Below are positions 6,876 through 14,340 of a DNA stretch of 19,125 nucleotides, piece by piece. Under the pieces are notes generated by a model. That model saw nothing but the letters and a program-made list of their open reading frames with translations. It searched no databases and had not been told where the DNA came from. Numbering within the stretch: the stretch's first letter is position 1; each line of letters begins with the position of its first letter. Origin of the DNA: Bacillota bacterium. GTDB taxonomy: Bacteria > Bacillota > Clostridia > Acetivibrionales > Acetivibrionaceae. The position numbers and the translations under genes were made by a program. The stretch covers positions 1-19,125 of the forward strand of contig JAEWSG010000139.1 in NCBI GenBank assembly GCA_023398495.1, read 5' to 3'.

Positions 6876-8633
6876 ATGCATACACGTGTGCATCCGTTAA
6901 TTGTAAAATCAGCAGGTTCTCTATTGCCAGCCGAGTTAAAACATGAATTAAATACAATAGTGACTGAAGGAGAATACACAGGCAAAACTTATCTTGACTT
7001 GATAATGCTTGGAGCGAAGCTGGAAGATTCAACTTCAATACCATGTCCGTTACCTGACCCTGGATTACAGGATATTCCGGAAGGCTTATTTGATGGAAAA
7101 TACCATCCGTGGATGGAACATTTCTGGAATACCAGATTGGAAGAAGAAAAAGGTTTGGTTATATCGGCTGAGTATATAGGTGAAATCATAGGTGGAGCAG
7201 CTGGTATTGTTGTTGGTGGTCCGCTTGGTGCATATATTGGTTCTTGTGTAGGAGGAGCTATTGCCGATAATTTCAATCTCGCTGAATACAGATCAGCAGT
7301 AGATAGAGCAGTGGCATACTGGACACCATGGGTTATAAACCAATATAAGGACGGAAACAAGATTGAAGCCTATATAAATCTTGGAAGGGTGTGTCATCTT
7401 ATTGCAGATATGGGAACTCCGGCTCATGTTCACAATGATCCGCACCCGGGAAAGCAATACCTTGAAGATATAGAAGATTTGAAGTTTGACGACGATGATT
7501 ACGAAGACTATACAGCTGAAATAGTTGATCAGAATAATAATAACTTACCTTCAAAATGGAATGTATCAAGTACTGACAAAATTGTGTATAATCCAAACTG
7601 GGATTTAAAACGTCATTTTAAAGAAATGGCAGAGATTACAAGACTTTATGATTCCGATGATGTTGACGGCAGAGGTCAGGGACATCCTTACCATTGGGAT
7701 CACTGGTATGATTCAGCTATAAATATCCTACCAATAGATCGTGATATTCAAGGTGATCTGACTGACTATGCATGTGATTGTATTGCATGTGATTTGATAC
7801 CGGCTTCAATTCAATTTACGTCAGGTATTATGTGTATGTTTTTTCAGGAGGTCAATTTTAGATTTAAATTAAATACAATTGAAGTTCAAATTACAAAAAT
7901 CAAAGTTCTCGATGATACAGATCCTTTCGGTAATGGTGAAATATATTTGAAAGCATGGATAGAAGGTGTACCTGCAGAACAATATGGTGAGTATGATTTG
8001 GGTTCAGGAGATTCAAAAACATTAAAAAATGCTTATTTTTCGGCTGTTCTTAAAGAGGAAAATTCTCCTGTAACCTTTTTTGCAAAAGCATATGATGATG
8101 ATAGTACATATTTTTGGGATGACAGCGAAAGTCTTGGGAAGATAGAGCTTGTTATAGATCCTAAAACCATTTCAAGTAATGCCAAGAATTTTGTTGTTGA
8201 ATCTACGGGAGGAGACGGGAAATTCGAACTATACTTAAATGTGAGGAAGTATGAAAGTGGTTATAGCGAAAAAGAAGTTAAGCATCTTGTAAAAAATACT
8301 AGAAAATTCTCAAATTCTGCAACTTTTCTCAAAAAATCCAGATTTAATTTGTATAAACGTCCGCCAATACTTGTAAATATGGAGACACTTTGTAAACATG
8401 GTAGCTCGGGTAAGAAAAAGCCCCAAAAGTGTGGTCACTGGCAAAAAATAGATGACACTAAGAAGCTTGAATTCTCAATGTATGAATATGAATTGTTTGA
8501 AGATTTGGAAGGTAATACAATGTTAAAAGAAATTGTTAAAAAGAAATACGGAGAAGAAAGTTCTCAATATCAGAAAGTTAAAGATCTTACCAACTTCAAA
8601 AGCCAGTGTAGCTGTTTGAAAGATGGAAAGTAA
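6876..8633 (+). CDS. Zinc phospholipase C-like protein with C2-like C-terminal region
   Basis: The ATG at 6876 is chosen because GGGGGGA (6864-6870) sits at good spacing; a TTG at 6708 would add 56 residues and has a weaker site. The 585-residue protein shows the zinc-dependent phospholipase C / S1-P1 nuclease pattern: GAKLED (46-51), His82 in MEHFWN, HLIADMGTPAHVHND with His174, Asp178 and His184, and GHPYHWDHW near 269-277. Between His82 and the core, residues 101-130 form a glycine-rich hydrophobic insert resembling a glycine zipper. After about 334 comes a beta-rich segment with LDDTDPFGNG and AYDDDS...DDSESLG, resembling a calcium-binding C2 domain, an order similar to clostridial alpha-toxin. 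The tail is Lys-rich with CKHG/CGH and CSC motifs. No signal peptide is visible, so export by the Sec route is unlikely. Substrate is unknown. Confidence 0.6.
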   Translation: MHTRVHPLIVKSAGSLLPAELKHELNTIVTEGEYTGKTYLDLIMLGAKLEDSTSIPCPLPDPGLQDIPEGLFDGKYHPWMEHFWNTRLEEEKGLVISAEYIGEIIGGAAGIVVGGPLGAYIGSCVGGAIADNFNLAEYRSAVDRAVAYWTPWVINQYKDGNKIEAYINLGRVCHLIADMGTPAHVHNDPHPGKQYLEDIEDLKFDDDDYEDYTAEIVDQNNNNLPSKWNVSSTDKIVYNPNWDLKRHFKEMAEITRLYDSDDVDGRGQGHPYHWDHWYDSAINILPIDRDIQGDLTDYACDCIACDLIPASIQFTSGIMCMFFQEVNFRFKLNTIEVQITKIKVLDDTDPFGNGEIYLKAWIEGVPAEQYGEYDLGSGDSKTLKNAYFSAVLKEENSPVTFFAKAYDDDSTYFWDDSESLGKIELVIDPKTISSNAKNFVVESTGGDGKFELYLNVRKYESGYSEKEVKHLVKNTRKFSNSATFLKKSRFNLYKRPPILVNMETLCKHGSSGKKKPQKCGHWQKIDDTKKLEFSMYEYELFEDLEGNTMLKEIVKKKYGEESSQYQKVKDLTNFKSQCSCLKDGK

Positions 8634-8675
8634 AAAAATATTTTGAAAAATAAAAGACGTGACAAGAATAGTATA

Positions 8676-8704
8676 TTGCTAATCATACAATGGACGAGTA
8701 TAAT
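8676..8704 (+). promoter_or_regulatory. Sigma-A promoter of the UPF0237-UPF0210 operon
   Basis: TTGCTA (8676-8681), a 17-base spacer and a perfect TATAAT (8699-8704) precede the AAGGAGGAG ribosome binding site (8728-8736). The predicted transcript starts near 8711. Confidence 0.7.
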
Positions 8705-8742
8705 TACTACTATGATAAATTTTTGTCAAGGAGGAGTTGGGT

Positions 8743-9012
8743 ATGAGAGCAATTGTAACCGTTATTGGAAAGGATAAGGTTGGGATAATAGCTTCATTGA
8801 GCAATATACTTTCAAATTGCAACGTTAATATTCTGGATATTTCTCAGACTACCATGCAGGATGTTTTTACTATGATAATGCTGGCTGATATTTCGGGTTT
8901 GTCGATTCCCTTTTCAGATTTAGCCTCTCAGTTGGAGAAAAAAGGTGTTGAAATAGGCTTATCTGTCAGAATTCAACACGAAGATATATTTAACTCCATG
9001 CACCAGATATAG
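8743..9012 (+). CDS. UPF0237 family ACT-domain protein
   Basis: This 89-residue protein is a single ACT domain with the typical opening (VIGKDKVGIIASLSNILSNCNVNILDISQT, here split: beta strand 2-8, glycine-rich ligand loop 9-14, helix 15-25, second strand 28-35). ACT domains bind small ligands, often amino acids, and regulate partners. The ATG at 8743 has AAGGAGGAG six bases upstream; an in-frame TTG at 8737 abuts the ribosome binding site and is unlikely. The next gene begins 12 bases later with UPF0210, a pairing conserved across many bacteria and archaea, so it is probably the regulatory subunit or ligand sensor for that protein. The ligand is not evident. Confidence 0.9.
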   Translation: MRAIVTVIGKDKVGIIASLSNILSNCNVNILDISQTTMQDVFTMIMLADISGLSIPFSDLASQLEKKGVEIGLSVRIQHEDIFNSMHQI

Positions 9013-9024
9013 GGGGGAAGTATT

Positions 9025-10383
9025 GTGATTAGACCTTTCGAAATAATTGAAACAATTAAAATGATTCAAGAAGAAAATCTTGATATCAGAACAATAACAA
9101 TGGGAATTTCTCTTAGGGACTGCTGTAGTCATGATGGGAATATTGCAAGGCAGAAAATATATGATAAAATTACGAGGCTTTCTGCCAATCTTGTGAAGGT
9201 TGGGGAAGATATTGAAAAGGAGTATGGCATACCTATAATCAATAAAAGAATTTCGGTTACTCCCATTTCTTTAATTGCTGAGAGCTCTGATGAGGAAGAT
9301 TATATTAAATTTGCCCAGACTATGGACAAGGCAGCCGATGAAGTTGGTGTCAATTTTATTGGTGGCTTTTCAGCTCTAGTTCATAAGGGATATACTAATG
9401 GGGACAGAAAACTGATACAATCCATACCTGAAGCATTAAGTATTACAAAGAAGGTATGCTCTTCTGTCAACCTTGCTACTACAAAGACAGGGATAAATAT
9501 GGATGCTGTAAGGGAAATGGGGCAGATAATAAAGAAGGCTGCACATCTTACGGCTGACAGCGGAGGACTAGGTTGTGCAAAACTTGTTGTTTTTGCAAAT
9601 GCACCGGAGGACAACCCATTTATGGCTGGGGCTTTCCACGGAATAGGCGAGCCTGAATGTGTTATAAACGTTGGAGTAAGCGGACCTGGAACAGTAAAAT
9701 GTGCCCTTGCAAAAGTCAAAGGAGCAGATTTTGAAACAGTATCAGAGACAATCAAAAAGACTGCTTTTAAAATAACAAGAATTGGTCAGTTAGTGGCAAG
9801 GGAAGCCTCAAACCGATTAGGAGTTTCTTTTGGAATAGTGGATTTATCCTTAGCTCCAACACCGGCTATAGGTGATAGCGTTGCATATATCCTTGAGGAG
9901 ATGGGTCTTGAAAAGTGTGGAACCCATGGAACAACCGCAGCCTTGGCACTATTGAATGATGCAGTAAAAAAAGGCGGCACGATGGCATCATCTTTTGTCG
10001 GTGGCTTAAGCGGAGCATTTATTCCCGTAAGTGAGGATGCCGGTATGATTAGTGCAGTAGTTGACGGAGCTTTATCAATAGACAAACTTGAAGCCATGAC
10101 CTGTGTGTGTTCTGTAGGTTTAGATATGATAGTAGTACCTGGGGATACAAGTGCTGAAACTATTTCAGCCATTATTGCCGATGAAGCTGCTATAGGTGTA
10201 GTAAACAATAAGACTACGGCAGTAAGAATTATTCCGGCTCCCGGCAAAAAAGTCGGAGATATGGTTGAATTCGGAGGGCTTTTGGGTTCAGGTCCTGTTA
10301 TGAAAGTTAACCAATTCAGCAGTAAGGAGTTTGTTGATAGGGGTGGACGTATTCCTGCTCCTTTGCACAGCCTTCGTAATTAG
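9025..10383 (+). CDS. UPF0210 (DUF711, PFL-like) family protein
   Basis: The 452-residue protein spans the full family length. Recognisable segments are TMGISLRDCCSHDG near the N-terminus, NFIGGFSALVHKG (about 112-124), AGAFHGIGEPECVINVGVSGPG (split at about 201-222), and a glycine-rich C-terminal half. The family is structurally related to glycyl-radical enzyme folds and sometimes labelled 'PFL family', but I do not see the canonical glycyl-radical motif and no reaction is established. It starts with GTG behind GGGGGGAA (9012-9019) and is almost certainly co-transcribed with the ACT-domain gene. A hairpin lies 89 bases past the stop but has only a short T-run on this strand. Confidence 0.9.
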   Translation: MIRPFEIIETIKMIQEENLDIRTITMGISLRDCCSHDGNIARQKIYDKITRLSANLVKVGEDIEKEYGIPIINKRISVTPISLIAESSDEEDYIKFAQTMDKAADEVGVNFIGGFSALVHKGYTNGDRKLIQSIPEALSITKKVCSSVNLATTKTGINMDAVREMGQIIKKAAHLTADSGGLGCAKLVVFANAPEDNPFMAGAFHGIGEPECVINVGVSGPGTVKCALAKVKGADFETVSETIKKTAFKITRIGQLVAREASNRLGVSFGIVDLSLAPTPAIGDSVAYILEEMGLEKCGTHGTTAALALLNDAVKKGGTMASSFVGGLSGAFIPVSEDAGMISAVVDGALSIDKLEAMTCVCSVGLDMIVVPGDTSAETISAIIADEAAIGVVNNKTTAVRIIPAPGKKVGDMVEFGGLLGSGPVMKVNQFSSKEFVDRGGRIPAPLHSLRN

Positions 10384-10462
10384 TACTTGCTGTCAGAATC
10401 GACTTAAAAGGAGAGGTACGAATAAAATATAGCAGTGCTTCTCATTCATCAAAATCAAGTGT

Positions 10463-10489
10463 AAAAAAAACAGGGGCTGTTAAGCCCCT
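10463..10489 (-). terminator. Rho-independent terminator (minus strand) of the small RNA
   Basis: GGGGCT (10473-10478) and AGCCCC (10483-10488) pair around a 4-base loop, and an extra A-U pair extends the stem. Read on the minus strand the stem is followed by eight U residues (complement of 10463-10470). On the plus strand only TTTC follows, so it is much better oriented for a minus-strand transcript, though it may weakly stop the UPF0210 transcript too. Confidence 0.75.
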
Positions 10490-10559
10490 TTCAAAAAATA
10501 TGGAGTAACTTGAGAGCGTACCATTGGACCTCGTTTTAAAACCTGTAATACTAAATGTC
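10463..10559 (-). ncRNA. Putative unassigned small RNA, about 97 nt
   Basis: A complete minus-strand transcription unit lies between the UPF0210 gene and the next gene: a sigma-A promoter (10566-10594), then about 97 bases, then a strong intrinsic terminator. No start codon with a ribosome binding site and no meaningful ORF are in it. The RNA contains a palindromic GUUUUAAAAC word (10533-10542), a unique-looking stretch GAGGUCCAAUGGUACGCUC (complement of 10514-10532), a U-rich run and the terminator hairpin. I cannot assign it to tmRNA, 6S, SRP RNA, tracrRNA or a known riboswitch. It could instead be a short regulatory antisense or 3'-end transcript for the UPF0210 mRNA. Confidence 0.55.
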
Positions 10560-10565
10560 TTTATC

Positions 10566-10594
10566 ATAATAACATAAATTACCATAAATATCAA
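10566..10594 (-). promoter_or_regulatory. Sigma-A promoter of the putative small RNA
   Basis: On the minus strand TTGATA (10589-10594) and TATTAT (10566-10571) are separated by exactly 17 bases. The predicted start is near 10559. No protein gene lies downstream on this strand before the terminator. Confidence 0.65.
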
Positions 10595-10711
10595 ATGCTG
10601 TAGCGTGAAGTTTTAGACAATTAGGACGATTTATATCGAATTATATCATAAAAATGGCAGAATACGAATACATAAGATTTATTATATATATTTTTGCGTT
10701 TTTCATTAACA

Positions 10712-10740
10712 TTGCATTTCAATGCAAAATAAGGTATAAT
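10712..10740 (+). promoter_or_regulatory. Sigma-A promoter of the CBM3/VWA gene with overlapping palindrome
   Basis: TTGCAT (10712-10717), a 17-base spacer and perfect TATAAT (10735-10740) form a strong promoter. A perfect inverted repeat TTGCATT-TC-AATGCAA (10712-10727) covers the -35 and the first part of the spacer, a position expected for a repressor operator. The predicted start is near 10747. Confidence 0.7.
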
Positions 10741-10746
10741 GTATGT

Positions 10747-10951
10747 GTATAGATTTTCTTCACTTATTTATCGACTTTTTGAAACTTTCTATGTTTATTC
10801 CCGAAATACTCTTTTAATTTGATCTGAAAGTTTTAATTTTCCTTTAACTAAAACTTGTTTAGAGGCTTATTCCAGCCCTGTTTTAATAAGATTCTTTAGC
10901 AGCTGCGTCTTAGTAACCGATACACTTATCTACATAGAAGGGAGATATGAA
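10747..10951 (+). promoter_or_regulatory. Long 5' leader of the CBM3/VWA gene
   Basis: About 205 transcribed but untranslated bases precede the ATG. The leader contains CTTATT/AATAAG (10866-10871 with 10885-10890), TAAGA/TCTTA (10887-10891 with 10908-10912) and an 8-base GCAGCTGC palindrome (10899-10906), so alternative pairings near the ribosome binding site GAAGGGAG (10937-10944) are possible. No known riboswitch was recognised. Confidence 0.35.
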
Positions 10952-13900
10952 ATGGATTATAAGAATATCTGGAAAAAGTCATTTTTCTTGACTATTATTT
11001 GTTTATTCCTATTTACGACTTTGCTTTCAAGCAATAATTTAGTATTTGCAGGTCCCGGATTTGGCCCTCTTCCTGGCCCTGGATTTGGCCCCGGCCCTGT
11101 CCCTGGTCCTGGATATACAACTGGAGTAAGCAATGTTGTCCTGGGAAAAGCAACTTCTTCCGACAGTATGAACTTTTTTAATTGGTCGTATTGTGGCAAT
11201 GACAATAACCTTTTTACTTTTTGGGCAGCCAAAGACAGTAATCCAAATCACTGGTGGATGGTAGACCTAAATTATGTATATTCTCTTTCAGATTTTGAGG
11301 TCGTGTGGTTAAACAGTGATGTACTGTATAAGTACAAAATTGAAGTGTCAAATAATAAAACAAATTGGGATATTGTAGTTGACAGGAGAAGTAATACCAT
11401 TACCGACCAGAATCAAAGTGGAAGCTTTAACGCAATTGCAAGATATGTAAAAATTACTATAACTGAAGTTCAAGCGGGTCATACAGCAGGTTTCTACGAG
11501 TTCAGGCTTTCAGGAACCTTCCATTCAATGTACAAACCGGTTCCACCTACTAAAATAATTTCTACACCAACTCCGACAAAGACACTGACACCAACCCCGA
11601 CAAAGACCCTGACACCAACTCCGACAAAGACACTGACACCAACGCCAACGCAGACCAAATCTATGGTACCATCACCAACAGTTGTTCCCGAGACAACTAC
11701 AAAGCCATCCAATGAAAGCCTGAAGGTTCAGATGTTTAATATCAATACATCAGATTCGGTAATTGCAATAAATCCTAAATTTAAAGTTGTAAACACAGGA
11801 ACGACACCAATCAGTTTATCAGATGTAGTGATTAGATACTACTATACTAAAAGTAGTGAAATGGCACAGCAAATTTTCATTAACTGGGCATCGGTAGGTA
11901 ACTCGAATGTAACGGGAACCTTCAATAGTATAAATCCTTCAGTGGCGGGTGCAGACAGTTTCATTGAAATAGGTTTTTTACCTGCGGCAGGAAGCCTTGC
12001 TGCTGGTTCGGATGTTGAAATAATTCTACAATTCAATAAATCTGACTGGTCAAATATGACACAAACCGATGACTACTCTTTTAATTCATCAGCTTCATCT
12101 TATGATGACTGGAACAAAGTAACAGCATACTTATCAGAAACTTTAGCATGGGGTACTCCTCCAGCAGGCATAATTTCTCCAGCTACACCGGCAGTGACAG
12201 TAACGATCACGCCCGCAATAACACCTACACCAACACCTACACCAACACCTACACCAGTAGTTCCTACTGATACTGTTGTGGTTACACCGCAAACAGGTGT
12301 ATTTCTCTCAAGAAGTGCAAAAGGAACAGTGGATTTTGCTGATAATACTGATTTATCATTATCACAAAGTGGTGAACTTCTGATACCCGGGACTTTAAAG
12401 GGACAGAAGGAAATAATGCTTGTTGTTGAAAACTCCGTTACTACAAATGAATACTACAGCGATGTAGCAACTCCTCTGGATTATGGATTGTTTGCAAGAA
12501 ACAATATTACTTCAGTTGGAATTATTGCCACCATCAATGCGAGCGTTATAGCCAACAACGAATTTATCTCCAACGTTGAAACCCTTAACGTAAAAGAGGT
12601 TCTCTCGGCTGGTGAATACAATATCTCAACTCCCTATATGAATATTGAATGGTACGTTAAAGGTGGGGAACCTGTAGAAATGCCGGATTTTTACACTGAA
12701 TTAATAAGTTCAGCTGAGGCAAGTTCTTTGGTGTTTAGGCCATCTGACTTCTCTGTTTTTAATACTCAGCCCATGCCGGGACAGCCAAATTTTTCAATTA
12801 AATACGAATCTTTATCAAATACATTTGTTATAACAGGTATGGGTACTTTGAAAATTGAAGAGTCCATGTATTTTCAGGGAAACATTAGAATATCTGTTCC
12901 TCAAACAGTAAATAAAAATGATTGTTTTTTATTAGCAGATGGAAGTATTATAATTGAAGGAAATAATATTTTACCTTCTTCTTCGGATGACATTCTCAAT
13001 CTGTATTCTATACATGGTGGAATCAGCATCGACACTAACAATTCGAAAATAAAGGGTATTATGTATGCATCCGGAGTACCAGGAAACCCATTGTATACCA
13101 AGAATGTAGGGGATATTGTTATAGCAGGTGTGAATAATATAATTGAAGGCTCTTTAGTTGCCGGAAACGATATCTTTATCAAGGGGGAAAATACAACTGT
13201 AAATTATCCTGAAGAAGGCCTGGTTAAGGCAAAATCCAAGTACTATAATATTTCGGGTTCTACTTTTGACTTCAGGGAAGCAGCTAAAAAGATTGTTGAT
13301 AGATTTGCAGGTACAGAAACAAAGATGGGTGTTATACAGTATGGAGCTTCTGCAAATAACAACAGTTTCTTGCTATATGACCTGTCTAGTTCTGATGGGG
13401 TTAATAATCTGAAGAGTGAAATTGATGGTATTGAGACCAATATTACTGAGCAGCGTAATATGGGTGATGGTTTAAGACGTGCTTATCACACATTAAAAAA
13501 CCAACCTGTATCGGAAGCTTCCAAATATATAATAACACTATCTGCTTCTGAACCAAATAAATGGACTGCCGGCGATGGGGCTTACATAGCATACAAATCT
13601 GATGATGGGGAAGCTGAATATATATCTGGCGATGGGGCTGATGATGCAGATGGAAAAGCCTTAGATTATGCAAAGGCTATTGGTGGTATAATTGGTTTAA
13701 GTAATATTGAGCCGATATTCATTGACTATTCTAATAACTCAAACGTTATGGACAAAGTGGAAAGTATTGCTGTATCATCTGGAGCAGAAGAAGTATCAGA
13801 AGGTATGCATTACTATTCTATGTTATCCATATACGATTTTTACTCAATTATTAACGAAATATATCAACAACCTGCCTACAATGTTACTTTAGATGGGGTG

Positions 13901-14245
13901 CTCTACGAGGAGATTTACCCTGCAAAAGTTAGTGTTGTTAAAGTGCCTGAAGGAATGAGTATTTCACAAGTTGAAATTGATGGTGAAAAAAGGTCGAAGG
14001 TGTCAGGCATATTGGACAATATAAAACTAACCTATGATGGATCAAAATATATAATAAGTCCCTACAGCTTTAATGTAACGGTTCAATATAGAACTACTGG
14101 AACCGTAAGATATGTCGGTACAGATTCGAAGTTCACTTATACACTTGACTATATAGATTCAAGTGGTTTTGACAGGACAATGATACTTGAAAAAAGCTTA
14201 GAAGATTTGCTTGTGAGTGTAATATGGATTATTGATATTCAATAA
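10952..14245 (+). CDS. Secreted F5/8C-like, CBM3 and split degenerate VWA protein
   Basis: This 1097-residue exported protein has a signal peptide (about 1-34, ending VFAG) and then a Gly-Pro-Phe rich stretch to about 55. Residues 59-188 resemble a discoidin/F5-8 type C carbohydrate-binding domain. A Thr-Pro linker leads to a family 3 cellulose-binding module (about 256-404; INPKFKVVNTGTTPISLSDV, KSDWSNMTQTDDYSF, VTAYL), and a second Thr-Pro linker follows. A von Willebrand A domain begins at KEIMLVVENS (486-495) and resumes at FDFREAAKKIVDRFAG (about 772), with a beta-rich, PilX-like insert of about 260 residues between. The metal-site residues are degenerate: E493-N-S-V-T for DxSxS, EQRN (833-836) for the threonine loop, and SAS (864-866) for TDG. 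A beta-rich domain ends the protein. No catalytic domain, dockerin, SLH or sortase signal is seen. It is probably a cellulose-bound surface or adhesion protein. Confidence 0.85.
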   Translation: MDYKNIWKKSFFLTIICLFLFTTLLSSNNLVFAGPGFGPLPGPGFGPGPVPGPGYTTGVSNVVLGKATSSDSMNFFNWSYCGNDNNLFTFWAAKDSNPNHWWMVDLNYVYSLSDFEVVWLNSDVLYKYKIEVSNNKTNWDIVVDRRSNTITDQNQSGSFNAIARYVKITITEVQAGHTAGFYEFRLSGTFHSMYKPVPPTKIISTPTPTKTLTPTPTKTLTPTPTKTLTPTPTQTKSMVPSPTVVPETTTKPSNESLKVQMFNINTSDSVIAINPKFKVVNTGTTPISLSDVVIRYYYTKSSEMAQQIFINWASVGNSNVTGTFNSINPSVAGADSFIEIGFLPAAGSLAAGSDVEIILQFNKSDWSNMTQTDDYSFNSSASSYDDWNKVTAYLSETLAWGTPPAGIISPATPAVTVTITPAITPTPTPTPTPTPVVPTDTVVVTPQTGVFLSRSAKGTVDFADNTDLSLSQSGELLIPGTLKGQKEIMLVVENSVTTNEYYSDVATPLDYGLFARNNITSVGIIATINASVIANNEFISNVETLNVKEVLSAGEYNISTPYMNIEWYVKGGEPVEMPDFYTELISSAEASSLVFRPSDFSVFNTQPMPGQPNFSIKYESLSNTFVITGMGTLKIEESMYFQGNIRISVPQTVNKNDCFLLADGSIIIEGNNILPSSSDDILNLYSIHGGISIDTNNSKIKGIMYASGVPGNPLYTKNVGDIVIAGVNNIIEGSLVAGNDIFIKGENTTVNYPEEGLVKAKSKYYNISGSTFDFREAAKKIVDRFAGTETKMGVIQYGASANNNSFLLYDLSSSDGVNNLKSEIDGIETNITEQRNMGDGLRRAYHTLKNQPVSEASKYIITLSASEPNKWTAGDGAYIAYKSDDGEAEYISGDGADDADGKALDYAKAIGGIIGLSNIEPIFIDYSNNSNVMDKVESIAVSSGAEEVSEGMHYYSMLSIYDFYSIINEIYQQPAYNVTLDGVLYEEIYPAKVSVVKVPEGMSISQVEIDGEKRSKVSGILDNIKLTYDGSKYIISPYSFNVTVQYRTTGTVRYVGTDSKFTYTLDYIDSSGFDRTMILEKSLEDLLVSVIWIIDIQ
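11564..11659 (+). repeat. 24-bp tandem repeat encoding the Thr-Pro linker
   Basis: Three near-identical 24-bp units start at 11564, 11588 and 11612, followed by a diverged fourth at 11636. Each encodes the eight residues TPTPTKTL. Such linkers separate modules in secreted glycoside hydrolases and scaffoldins and are often glycosylated. The unit number is prone to slippage. Confidence 0.9.
12221..12256 (+). repeat. 12-bp tandem repeat in the second Thr-Pro linker
   Basis: Three exact copies of a 12-bp unit (ACACCTACACCA) begin at 12221, 12233 and 12245 and encode alternating Thr-Pro between the CBM3 and the VWA region. Confidence 0.9.
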
Positions 14246-14260
14246 AGATTTATTAATAAA

Positions 14261-14304
14261 AAGATGGTTCTGAAAATATCCGATGTTTCAGGACCATCTT
14301 TTTT
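14261..14304. terminator. Bidirectional rho-independent terminator
   Basis: A 15-base stem (14261-14275 with 14286-14300, one G-U wobble) encloses a 10-base loop. It is followed by TTTTTT on the plus strand and preceded by an A-run that gives a U-run on the minus strand. It lies between the convergent VWA and beta-CASP genes and should terminate both. Confidence 0.9.
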
Positions 14305-14340
14305 ACAAGAGAGTATTTTTTCATTATCCTTTAAGTATGA

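Noticed and set aside
8737..8742. TTG at 8737 as start of the ACT-domain gene
   Set aside because: It directly abuts the ribosome binding site; the ATG at 8743 has normal six-base spacing.
10408..10416. AAGGAGAGG just after the UPF0210 stop, suggesting a small gene
   Set aside because: No start codon lies at suitable spacing and no ORF of meaningful length follows.
10463..10560. CRISPR repeat or tracrRNA, prompted by the GTTTTAAAAC word
   Set aside because: There is only one copy, no spacers, no cas genes nearby and no anti-repeat partner in the window.
10747..10951. Riboswitch (cyclic di-GMP or other) in the CBM3/VWA leader
   Set aside because: None of the conserved cores I know (for example the cyclic di-GMP-I GNRA-receptor pattern) could be found.
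11494..11712. Valine/glycine-rich reading frame opposite the Thr-Pro linker
   Set aside because: It is the antisense shadow of the ACC-rich linker repeats inside a well-supported gene.
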